Shown here one piece after another: positions 35,330-46,708 of a stretch of DNA of 64,000 nt. The stretch covers positions 12,211,501-12,275,500 of the forward strand of contig JAKNDB010000068.1 of assembly GCA_024305405.1 (NCBI GenBank), in the 5' to 3' direction. Source of the DNA: Dirofilaria immitis. Its lineage: Eukaryota; Nematoda; Chromadorea; Rhabditida; Onchocercidae. The number at the start of each line of letters is the position of its first letter. Position 1 is the first letter of the stretch. Below the pieces are notes generated by a model, which was given only the letters and a program-made list of their open reading frames with translations, did no database searches and was not told the origin of the DNA. A program made the position numbers and the translations under genes.

Positions 35330-38241
35330 ATGTGTAGCCGATATTTAATGATGTCATACTTTTGCAGAAATATGATTTCTTTTACGACTAAAATATCACG
35401 TGCTACATTTTCTTCTAAACGTGTAACAATTCCGGATGGTCCTTCGTTACAAGATTTCATTGAAACAGGTTATTTCTGCAATTTTTTAAACTTATTTTTC
35501 TCTTTTATTTTTTCTCATTTTTTTATCAAATATCTCTCTTATTCTAAAACTTAGTTTAGGCATCCACTTTTTTCTCTGTTTTATTTAATTCACTAATTGT
35601 ATAAAAATTTTTCTGCTCTCATCAAATATTTTTTTAAATACTTCCTACCTATTAATCTAAAATTGCATGGAATGTTTGGAAAACTTCAATGTGTAAATGA
35701 ATAGCAGTATATTTTTACCGTCTTTCAAAATGGTTTAGTATATTTCTCTTTTCAGAAAATTCGAATGATGCTGTTAAAAGATACGGGATACAAATGAAAC
35801 TGGAAGCTAATGCCAAAAGATTGCGTTTACCGCCATGGTTAAAACGAAGCATACCTTCAATGGATAATGCAAATTTCATACATTTAAAAGAACAAGTAAA
35901 GAAATTAAAACTTGCAACGGTATGTAACAGAATATTTTACAAATCACCGAAATGAATATAATTCATTTCTAATCATTCGTAATCATTTCCAAACGGAAGC
36001 AGGATGGATATTTATTAAAAAAAAAAAAGATTCACTTTAATCATCTTGCTTCCATTTGGAAGTAATTACAGGTGAATTTGATTTGATACATTTTTCATTA
36101 TGGTGCATAGATAATTTTTATTTTGGGATATTTTTCAAGCTTTTAGCAATAAAATCATATCCCTTGATGGTAGGATTATCAACTTAAACTTCAAAAATCT
36201 ACAGGTTTGTGAAGAAGCTCGATGTCCTAACATTGAAGAATGTTGGAGTGGCTCAAAGGATGTACCATCGACAGCAACTATTATGCTGATGGGTGACACG
36301 TGTACTAGAGGATGCAGGTTAGTTAATTTTTTTTCATTTGCAGCATGCTATCGTGTTCGAAACTGCACATTAGGGATAATCGTGCGTTCATAGATAATAA
36401 TGTCGCGAAATATTAGACCATTTCGTAGAAATAATAATATTATGAACTGTTAAACCATTTTATATAATTACTCTTTCTTGGCAGCAGTGGATTGGTTTGA
36501 TTTTAAAATCTCTCGGAACGGTAGTATTTGAAATTTGCAATAATGTGTGATGAATATGCCAATGTTTTTGTCTTTTCTAAATTTTCTAAATTGAAATATG
36601 AATTAAAATAATTGTTCATAAATAAGTATAATGTTAATCTTTTGATGGATTTTTAGGTTTTGCTCGGTAAAGACCTCACGTAAGCCGCCTGAGCTTAACC
36701 CCGAAGAGCCAGTAAATACAGCTAAAGCTGTTGCTGATTGGGGAATCAGCTACGTTGTGCTTACATCTGTAGATAGGTTTGTAATTGTAGAATCCTGTTT
36801 ATTTTCAAAAAAATTTTTAAGTTTTCATCATTTATGAGACGTTTTAATGTTAGCATCAATTTTCATTGGAATTTTTGATTTCAGTTTTAATAAAAATGAA
36901 TTCAGAGATGATATCGAAGATGGTGGTGCATCCCATATAGCAACAACTGTGCAACATTTGAAACAAGAATGTCCAAAATACTAGTAGAATGTCTCGTACC
37001 TGATTTTCGCGGTTCATTGAGCTCCGTTGAGACAGTTGTTTCTTCTGGATTAGATGTTTATGCTCATAATATGGAAACCGTAAGAAGACTAACACCATGG
37101 GTACGAGATCCGAGAGCTACCTATGATCAATCATTGAAAGTTCTAGAACATGCAAAGAAAGTAACTTTTTAAGTCCGTGATATTTTCGATTATTTTATGA
37201 AATTTAGCTCTTCTTGCTTCAATAAGCATTTTTGTGATTGCTTGGAATTTTCAGTTTCGTACTGATGTTATCACAAAAACTTCGTTAATGCTTGGCTTGG
37301 GTGAGACAGACAAGGAAGTTTTGACAACTTTACATGATTTGCGTAAAATCGGTAAGGATTGATTAATATCTCGAACGAAGATTCAAATTACGATAACAAA
37401 TGAGTCTACGTGTTAAATAGAAAGTCATCCTAAGGCAAAAGTTAATTTTTTTAATTTCAATTCCAAATTTGTTCAACAGTGTCTATCATGGTGAAAGTTA
37501 CGAATTCAATAAGCTTCTTCAAAAAAATCGTACAGTATTCATTACATATTTTAACCTTGATCTATTTATATTTTCCTAGACATGAGAAATTTTTTTTTTG
37601 ATTTTGCTTCATAAAACAGAGTAAACCCCAAAAGACATTTATTGGTACTTAATAGGGATTTCGGAAAAATTAGATCGTATATAAAAAAGTAAGTTTATAA
37701 ATTTGATTTTTGTATTTTATATTTGAAAAGTGCTATAACACTATATATTAACTTATTTTTGATTTTGAGGTGTGGATGCGCTAACACTCGGGCAATACAT
37801 GCAACCCACCAAAAGACATTTATTGGTAAAGGAGTGGATTACTCCAGAAAAATTTGAAGAATGGCGTGAGGTGGGAGATAAAATGGGATTTTTGTATACA
37901 GCAAGTGGTCCTCTTGTTCGATCATCTTACAGAGTAATCGATCCAGATTTTATAATTTTTTTGTATTATTCTAAAAATCACCATTTCAGAGTCCGGTTGT
38001 TAATGTATTTTAAGAATAAGTCTCTGAATTATCTACCAGTGCCTTAATTGTTAGTTTTTTAAGAATCACTAATACATTACATTATTTATTACTCTTTATT
38101 TTGATGTTGCACAATCCATATAAATCATATGACTTACATGAATGATAAAAACATGGATCATTTTAACCTTTTTTTCAGGCTGGCGAATATTTTCTGGAGA
38201 AAATTGTGAAAAATCTCAAACGAGAGGTTCAGATAAATTAA
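35330..38241 (+). CDS. lias: Lipoyl synthase, mitochondrial
   Basis: Exons 35330-35468, 35756-35919, 36205-36317, 36657-36776, 36906-37160, 37255-37351, 37770-37933, 38179-38241; about 371 residues, the family's usual length. This radical-SAM enzyme inserts two sulfurs into octanoyl groups on lipoyl-domain proteins such as pyruvate dehydrogenase E2 and glycine-cleavage H protein. The N-terminus ([17 protein letters not shown]) is Arg/Ser-rich without acidic residues, as in a mitochondrial presequence. The auxiliary cluster motif C-x4-C-x5-C is seen at 36208-36243 (CEEARC...C) and the radical-SAM C-x3-C-x2-C (CTRGCRFC) spans the 36317/36657 junction. Later blocks [17 protein letters not shown] and [13 protein letters not shown] are typical. 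A one-base deficit in the A run 36975-36978 breaks the frame within a conserved ECPKILVE-type segment. Several in-frame ATGs (35330, 35348, 35351, 35372) could serve as start. Confidence 0.95.
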
Positions 38242-39241
38242 TAGTATAAATATTATATCCATAATTTAAATTTGTTTTTTCGGTTATGTAGTTGCTAATC
38301 TTGATAGTAATATTATTTATTATTTTCTGTTACATTATCTGTGTCATCTGGTTTTTACATAAAAATTCAAGTAAATTTCTGAAAGATAGAATTAAATTGA
38401 AAAATTTGAATAGGAACCTAAACAATAGATCACAAATGAATAGATAAAGTAGATTACAGTTGAAGCATTAGTTATTGCCAGAAGCACAGACATAGTTTTT
38501 GGGAAAATAAATCGAATATAAATTTGATATGTTTAGCATAAATTTGAAGGGTCATTTCTATAAAATATGTTTTGATTAAATACTTTATTCTAAAAGAAAA
38601 AATTTTTCGATTGCTTATACTGGTGTTTATGTGATTTTTTTCTACGTTTGAAAAATTTCAATTACTTATACTACTAGGTTGTGCCTTCGTGTTTTCCGAT
38701 TCTTTCTCTTTCAAAATAGTTTTGGATGATGGTAGATATGAAGAAATCATTATTGATGTTCCATGATTTCTTTCGATATATATAACAATTTATTTTGTAT
38801 GAATTCTCTGTGAAAATAATTAGTTTCTGATATGAAATGACATTTCGATTATTTTTGTTCATTGTATTAGGCCAAGAAAACGAATTATAAATATGCTCAT
38901 TATCTGATGGTGCTCCCTTTCCAATTTCTTGTTACTTCAATCAAAATATATGTTAAAATAAATGCGCTAGCCAAGTAGGCAACAAACGGTCGATTGATGA
39001 CTGCAACTGAACCGATATTTAAAAAACCCGTCAGTGCAACCAATTATTTTCTAATATATGAAATCATTCTTAACATTAAAAAGATTTAAATGTCGCTTCC
39101 TTGGAAAGTTAATAACGAAATCTTTATTCGTTAAAGTTAAAATCTGAAAATAGCTGTTTTTCGATGTCCAAAATAGTCTTCATTACGTGCAAGTGTAAAA
39201 AACAGTTGAGCTTTAAAGTTTTTTTAGGTCTCTTTAACGCT
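38242..39241. other. Intergenic region after lipoyl synthase
   Basis: One kilobase of AT-rich DNA holding the lipoyl synthase 3' UTR and the 5' region of the next gene. A possible poly(A) signal AATAAA lies at about 38507. A TTTTTTTAG at about 39218-39226 precedes the next ATG and may be a trans-splice acceptor. No gene is seen. Confidence 0.5.
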
Positions 39242-42196
39242 ATGAGTAATATGCTAACGGGTCGGGCACGTGTTGTATACGTTGGCGATGAATTCATTCA
39301 TTTATCGAAAGGTGGTTTGGATGGTAAAATTGTTGCATTTAAGGATTCATGGCTTGCAAATAGCTATGATTTGCAGGATTGGGTTACTTTTAAAGCAAAA
39401 TCATACGAAGCTGTGAGTTATTACACTACTAAAATTGATTTTTTCTTCAATAATAAGTTCTTTCTATCTTTCTGCAAGTCGAGTTTATCAGAAAAAAGGA
39501 AAAAAATATATATGAAAAAGATGAATAATGTAGTTAAGATGTTTTAATTCCGTTGAAATTTTTATCAAATTTTCATTTCATTAAATTTGAACTTTTTCCT
39601 GTAATGCGGCTTTATTTATAATTTCCATTTAATTTTTACAACTAATAATTTTTGTCTAACTGTAATTTTGTTAATGCTAGGATAAGTTATCTCTTGTCCT
39701 AGCATTAACGAAATTTCATTATATCTATTAGTTAACAAAATTTCATTGTATCTATTAGCATTATTTTCTGCTAATAGATACAATGAAATTTCGGCAATAC
39801 TTACAATAAACAAACCACGCATTATTTTACGTCTGGCTTCATATTTTCATCTGGTTAACCAAAGTTATTGTATATAAGTTATCCATTTTTGATCGAATAT
39901 TATTTTATTTTATTCATGAAATTAGAATATTTGTCTGTAATCATGTATTCTTTTCTGTTTTTCATCCTTGTTTTTTTCTTCTCAAAAACAGACAGATTTG
40001 TTGTATTTTCTTTACTGGATATCAACAAGAGGGACGTATGAGTTGTTGTCAATCAAATAGATAAATTGTAGTATCTATACTGTGTTATTATTGTTTTAAT
40101 TTTCCAAAAGAGTTCCATATGGTCATGAGGAATTGCTTCATCTGTCATTCATCTTTGTTCCATCGTTGTTCATATTGGCATTATATTGTCGTCGTAACTT
40201 CGCCTGCTCCTTCTTTTCCTGTAATTAATTTAAGTTTTTGAAAATATATTAGCATATAGTTTAAATGATGTGTTTATAGGAACCTCCTCATTGTAATTTT
40301 GGTGTTCGGTTCAAAGCTCTAGCAAAAAGCGTAAAATTCGAATCAAAAGCTGTGATGTCGGAAGGTATTGGAACATTTTTCAAAGTAGATGAACATCAGG
40401 GTCAGTATGGTTTCATTACGGTATGTTTCAATAAATCTTCAGGTAAATGGGTAATATCTGTTTGCCTTGTTCTTATTTTGTCATGGCTAGGATATCTGTT
40501 TTGTAGATTTCTTAGTCAATGAATCATTGAAATTTCAAATAATCATAAGAAGTACGTTTCCTATATGCCAAGTAATGAACATTTGTTTCTAATCCTTGAA
40601 ACAAATGAAAAATCAATTATCTTGTTATAGTCTTCGGTTTTTTTTCCGTAAAAATTGTAATAATTCAGAGTTCATTCACCATTGTGATTAAAATTTACAT
40701 TTCATACTTTTACTCTTAAAATCGAATACATATCTTTAAATTTTCTCTATTTCGAAAGTTAAATCGGAAAACTTATTTGTGAAAAAGTGTTCGTCATTAA
40801 ATTTCATTTAGACAAATGATGGTAATACTGTTTATTTTACCGCAAGCGTTGTTCGTCCAGAAACACAAGTAAATTACTTTTTTATTTTTCTAATATGATA
40901 TTTTTTTTCGAAGAGAGTAATTTTTCAATAGAATTCGATAAATTTTTTCACTGATCTTGCAGAAAATTTTCAATAAATCGAAGACTGGATGAAATGATGC
41001 GCATTTTTTTTCAGGATATTCGTAACGCATTTAAAACTGGTATACAAATAAGATACAAGGCAATTGAGCAGAAGCAAAATAACTGTCGCTGGAGGGCAAT
41101 TGCTGTTTGCAACAAAAATGTTACATTTGAGAGTTTTTCAGCACGACAACAAAAACCTGTCGAATCATCAAATAACAAGTAAATATACAAGATTTTTTTA
41201 AATCATTTCATGAAATATCGATTTTTTAGCTAAATTTTTGGGAAGTTGCTACAATTTCATAAAATTCCATTCATTGTTTTTGAAATTTCAGGCAAATTAG
41301 TGCAACTCTTACAAAAAGACATCTCAAAGCTCCACATCAATAGCGAATACTTCGGCAAAACATGTCGCAAACAACGATGTACATCTCAGTGGCCCGGTAA
41401 ATAAAATTGGCTGATATGATATTCTTTCACTGATTAACAAAAATTAATTAATTAAGAAAAAGATATCTTATTTTACAATTTATTGTAATACTCACACTGA
41501 ATAATTAATTTTGTTTAATTCAATTTATTGTGGTACTCACTCTGAATAACTAACTTTGTCTATATTTTATTGTACGTTTATGGTAATTTAGCAAACTACT
41601 ACATGGCCAGCAACTAATCTGGCTCAGAATAATAGCATACATTCGACTAAAGTAAATCCAACGGTTGATTCACGTTCAAGCTCTGTTTCTCGTTCTGAAG
41701 TTTCCAATGCTGTAGTCTCTAGTCAGCTTTCCTCTACTTCTTTGTTAACGACGAATGCTTTACCACCATCAACCGCTTTTGCGGAATCAACTGGAAGTAT
41801 TTTTTTATTGCTTTTTCTGAAACTTTCAAAAGCATATCTTTCAAACTTTTTAAGATTTCCTGCAAGAAAATTTCGAGTTTTTCGTATTAGACTAAATATT
41901 CAAATAGAAATTTGTTAAGATTTTATTTTGTTAAAGTTCAAAATAAATTGGCATTTCATTTTTTCGACATATTTATTGATTGAGGAGTTTTTGGGATTTT
42001 TGAAGAAAAAGTAATTTTAATGGAAAATTTCAACCACTCGAAGATTATATTTGAAGATTTATTATTAGTAAAATTTATTTCACTTATTTATCACTTTTTT
42101 TCAGCTGGTGATGCATACGAAGACGCTGTCCGACTAATGGCATATTTTAGGCATTTAGTAACCGAGTGTTCATGTCAGTCATGTGTTTTGCGTTAA
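39242..42196 (+). CDS. Unrecognised protein with OB/cold-shock-like segment and Ser/Thr-rich tail
   Basis: Exons 39242-39412, 40280-40420, 40812-40868, 41015-41178, 41292-41396, 41592-41796, 42105-42196; about 311 residues. I do not recognise the family. Residues about 1-60 contain VVYVGDEFIHLSKGG and an Asp/Trp-rich strand pattern. Residues about 85-125 read GIGTFFKVDEHQGQYGFIT...VYFTASVV, which resembles the GYGFI...VFVHFSAI core of cold-shock/OB folds. Two related beta-rich modules may be present. The C-terminal half is Ser/Thr/Asn-rich and probably disordered, ending in a Cys-containing tail (ECSCQSCVLR). One break at the A run 41313-41317 needs one extra base; all phases then fit. The start at 39242 follows TTTTTTTAG; an upstream in-frame extension to 39164 is possible. 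RNA or nucleic-acid binding is inference from the motif only. Confidence 0.65.
39665..39791. repeat. Double hairpin (two adjacent inverted repeats) in intron 1
   Basis: Two adjacent foldbacks lie in the first intron of the OB-like gene. The first has 13-bp perfect arms at 39670-39682 and 39697-39709 (GTTAATGCTAGGA and complement), extendable to about 18 bp with one mismatch. The second has 23-bp perfect arms at 39738-39760 and 39769-39791 around an 8-base loop. The second arm core (TTTCATTGTATCTATTAG) also has a near-direct copy at about 39713-39732. Confidence 0.8.
41476..41562. repeat. Diverged two-copy tandem repeat, period 45 bp, intronic
   Basis: CAATTTATTG at 41476 recurs at 41521, with the following 40 bases alignable at a few mismatches (ACTCACACTGAATAA versus ACTCACTCTGAATAA). 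It sits in the intron between exons 41292-41396 and 41592-41796. Confidence 0.7.
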
Positions 42197-43617
42197 TGAT
42201 CTCTTTTACCTGATTTATAATTTATTAACATTAGCTTTATTATGCATTCAGTGCAGGAAAATATACAATCAATTTATAGTCATTTTAATTATTATGAATT
42301 TGATTCTTTTCTGAAATATGAATTTTTCAGGAATCGAAATGCTTTACATAGACTGATTATGTTTTCTTTCTTTTTTTTTCATTTTGTCCCTTTTTCACAT
42401 TAACATTCTGTTAAACATATTTGTTAACGTGTTATTAACTTAAGATTGAATTGAATTTGAAATTATTTTAACTTATTTAAATGGTTTACTTTATAATACA
42501 TTTGGATGTATAATACTGTCTTTTTTAAATTATTATCCATAGATTTCTGATTTGGCGCAAAGTTTAGAAGTTTTAATATAAATGGTGTTCTTAAAAGCAA
42601 GCCAATTAATCGAAGCGCATAATATCTCTCTTTTTCTTACCCTTGTAATTAGAATTTGTGAAATGTTTAATCTACTGAAAATATTCTCCTACTTATGCTT
42701 TATCTTCGAAAATGGATGATGATCTCTTGTTGATGGCACATCTCCTAATATATTTTAGATGTAAGTGAACATTAGCCATCTGAAAGAATCTCGTAATGCC
42801 TGTCTTTTGATTCGTTTAATCCATCTTCTAGTTTTGTCGGTGCTTGAGGCAAATCCTTTTTTACAATTATTGTGGAGTGTTCTTTGAACTAAAATGCTTA
42901 AAATTTTGCTCTTTTTGTTGGTATTGAATAGTAATGCCCTATTTTAATGTCGTTGTTAAATTGATACGATGTTCTCTTTTTTAAACTGCATTTAAATCGT
43001 ATATTTATCAGATAAACATTGATTATCATCGTTTCTTTCTTTTCCATCCATTAAATTAAAATGTTTTCTCCATCTTACAAATTGATATTTCAGTATAATT
43101 TGTTCCTCCTTTTTCATTCCATTGTCTTTTTTTTATGAAAAGTTAATATGTCGTATTTAGAAATCAGTTTAATGGTTGCAGTGTTAAAAGAGAACTTTGA
43201 GTTATTGCATTAGCTGAAGTACTATGTCCAGTTTCACCTAAGTTCACTCAGATGAAATTGGTTTTAAGGATCTCAGGATAAAAGGTATATTAATGTACTG
43301 TTGTAATGGTTGATTTACAGTAGCAAAGCGAAAAGTGAGTAAATGAGAATAACGCTAAAAGTTCAAGTTTCTCAAGGTCTTAATCGCATCGTTAAAAAAG
43401 ATTTGTTCGGGATGTGAGTTCAAAATCGTATGAAAGAACTGATCAGTCTGGAGTTGAGTAATTCGAGTAAGGAGAAACTGGAGTAACTTATTTGTAAAAG
43501 TTCTCATTTTAATGAAAATTTAATATAATTATTTTTCCTAAGCTAGTGATTATCGTTCATTAATTACACAGATGCGGTAAAGAATATTTTCGTATTATCA
43601 CAGATTTGTGGTAAACA
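42197..43617. other. Intergenic region before rgp1
   Basis: About 1.4 kb, T-rich, with no supported exon or RNA gene. It holds the 3' UTR of the upstream gene and the rgp1 promoter. A short TATCACAG at 43596-43603 lies just before the rgp1 ATG. Confidence 0.5.
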
Positions 43618-46502
43618 ATGCCAATTCAAATAACGGCAAAGTTGGATCGTGAATCCGCGGTATATCTTGCTGGGGAAGCAATACAATGCAAGGTTTTTTA
43701 ACATCTTTTTACCATTGCAAGAAATTTTTCAATTCACTGTTTTGTCTAATTTACAGGCCATTATTATTGCATGCATAAATCAATTGAGGCAATTTTTTTG
43801 ATCTCTGAGATAGCATAATGTTCGATAAGTTACGGACTGCGAGTTTTCTGACTTTATTCAATATACCATTCAGTTCGAAACATCACCCCAAAAATTTCCA
43901 TGTATCTTATCCATTCATTATCTTCCTTTCTGCTTAAATAATAGGTTTTAATCTGAGTTCTCACAAACGTTATTCATCTTAAAAAAAAAATCTAAACTGC
44001 CAGTTTGTTCTTCTAGATAAGAGAGTTTTCTTGAATGACTTTTTGTAAAAGTTCTCGAAATGCTTTATGATTTTCTTTGAACTGTCTTCTTTCGTTTGTG
44101 ACATATTAAACTGACAATACCATGTAATGTAATTCCTAGTCAGTAATAGTTCTCCTTGTTGTGTCCTTGTTTTAGGTAATAGTGCAAAATATCGGTAATG
44201 AGGAGGAATCTTTAGCATGGGGAAGCGTTCATGTACAATGCGAACGAATTGTCCGTGCCAACAAGCGTGATGTTACTTTATCAAGAAAAAGTTCAACCGA
44301 AGGAAAATCGAAAGGGATTGAGACAACTGCAATGTCACGTTCCGCTTTCACTGTATTTTCTTGCCGACCGGTTATCTTGTTTTGTGAATTGGTCCTAAGC
44401 GCTGGTGAGAGTCATGATTTTGTATGTACGCAGCAGTTACCATTAGATTCCATACCGCCATCATTCAAGTTTGTTTTCATTTAATTATGATTCTTACAAA
44501 TTTTTGATAGCTATTACTCAATAATTTTTTTTACAGTGCATATTGATTTAGTTCACCTAAAGGATTATGTATATGGTTGAAAGTAATTTTCATCAATATT
44601 TCTACGTCATATGGGTGTTTATTATCTGTTTTCAGAGGACATCTTGTGCGTTATATTTACAAATTAACACTTGGCGTGCAGCACGTTAAATCACCGATCA
44701 AGCTAATAAATGTTCCACTACGAATCATACAATGTAATCTTGGACTGACGTTGCCGTCCTCATCGACTCTTGTGAATCCTTTCATCGGTAATCGTAATGT
44801 TGGGTAATTATTTTTACGTTAATGTTGGGTATTAAATTAAATAAGATTGTACGTGTTTTCTCAATCATAAAATAAAATAGATTATTATAAAATAGATTAT
44901 CTGTATAATTTTGGGATTGAGTTAGGTTTTATGCTCAAAATGTTTTTGTTGGAAATCTTCGCATGGACAGTTGTAAATAATTTGGTTCCTTTGTCTCCTA
45001 AGTAGTTGCTGATCTTTCAGACCGTCGATTGTTGATTTGGCTATGGAAGCGGTCGACTGTTTAACAGCACCTCACGGAGCTTATAGTTATAATATAACAA
45101 ATGCATCCGGTCGAGTTGCTAGTTTTTACTCAATAAAAAGCCTATAAATTAGGAGAAGATGTCATTGGAAGGTTCAGTTTCGATAATTGTGCTGTACGAT
45201 GTCTTCAGGTTCATAGCTATACATTCTATTAGCAGCTGGGAGAAAATATTAAAAATACGTTTGACATAATTATCCTTTGCTTTTAATAAATTACAAAGTA
45301 AATTCTATTAATAAATTACAAGATAGGTTCCTCGATGTTGTATTGACAGAAATTGAGAATACAAACTTACTGCAAATAAAAAGCTGTGTTATCGGCAGGG
45401 GATCAAAAGCTCCGTAAAGATGAATATATCATGGCATTTCAATCCCAAACTTCCCCGACCAAGTCATGTTTTCGAACATTCTTTCCGTTCATTTGAAGAA
45501 ACGATTTTCACAGATACAACATCCAAACTTGCTAGGATTGCACAAACTGAAACTTCAGAACAAAAGCGATAAGCAGGATCAGAGCCTTAGATTCATTTTT
45601 GCTCCCTCAGCGGATTCCCGGTCCTTCACAAAGACTCCGAATTGGGAAATTTTGAATTAACAAGTTTGCTATAGTTGTGCTTGCAATAGTCATCTTGGTT
45701 TGTTATTAGTTCAAATTAATTTTAGTTTGTTGTCAGCTTACAATCAGTTGAAAACTTGGTAAACGAAGAATGGTGTTCGCATACATTTGTAACCACCCAT
45801 ATGACTGAGCATATTGTTTGTGCATATTGGATCGAAGCAACCGTACGACTGCACATACCGCTCTCAGCAACACCCACTTTTTATACCGATACCGGCAAGT
45901 TTTGAGGATCGATTCGTCTCTGGTTTTGGTTTTTAATTGTTTGTCAACTATTGTTTAATAACAAATGAAACAATTTAAAAGATTGTCTTTTTATCGCACT
46001 CAACATTCATTGCAATAATTAACCCTCTCAATTATTAAAATTAACGTTGCTATACTTTTCTGTTTCTACCAGTCCATATAGGTTAATAAAGTATATGAGC
46101 CCACCCACTTACTTCTATGCTTCTATGCTTATAGCAGTTCCGATTAACTTGTTTAACGTTATATATATCTTTCCACATGTATACTTTTCAGTACATTTGA
46201 AATGGCGTCTCCACTTTGAATTTGTCACGTGCGATGATTTCAATGAAGAAGTGGAGGAAGGTCTTTGGCAAGCTCCCACAAATATCAACATAGAAACGAT
46301 GGCATGGGATTTGGATATCAAGGTTAATGTTATTTTGAAGTGGTGAAGTGATAATTATTTTTTCAAACCTATTTTATCAAATTTCTATGAACACAATGAA
46401 TTTTCTCCCAGTCTAATCAAATTTCAGGTTTTTCCATGTAGTCCACATAATGCGGCTCTTTCGCTATCAACTCCAACTGCTCCTGCTTCCATCATTGTTT
46501 AA
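43618..46502 (+). CDS. rgp1: RGP1-like subunit of the RIC1-RGP1 Rab6 exchange factor
   Basis: Confident exons: 43618-43692, 44176-44468, 44636-44803, 45021-45208, 45737-45894, 46192-46322, 46428-46502. RGP1 pairs with RIC1 at the Golgi as a guanine-nucleotide exchange factor for Rab6/Ypt6 in retrograde transport. Matches along the family: AVYLAGEAIQC at the N-terminus, RYIYKLTLGVQHVKSPI, LINVPLRI, YKLGEDVIG, LHIPLSATP, VHLKWRLHFEFVT and a C-terminal Ser/Thr/Pro tail ending SIIV. The A run 45135-45139 appears two bases short (frame breaks just before YKLGEDV). The section 45209-45736 contains coding-looking sequence in three successive frames, so one or more exons there are unresolved. The intron after 45894 starts GC (ACCG/GCAAGT); only that choice keeps frame into HLKWRLHFEF. 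Its 3' end faces the dph-7 3' end about 200 bp away. Confidence 0.85.
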
Positions 46503-46708
46503 TTTATGCTGCAGGAATAAGAATGTATGTTTTCTCCGGTTACTATGCAAAATGGAATATTGAAAATGGAATTTTAACAAGATCACGATTTTATATTTGT
46601 GGCTAGACAAGATCAAAATGAAATGGAAATTTGCATTATTTATAAGACACTGAAGAGTTGAAAAAACATAGAGCAATTGAACTTTTTTTATATCGTTTCG
46701 AAATTTAC

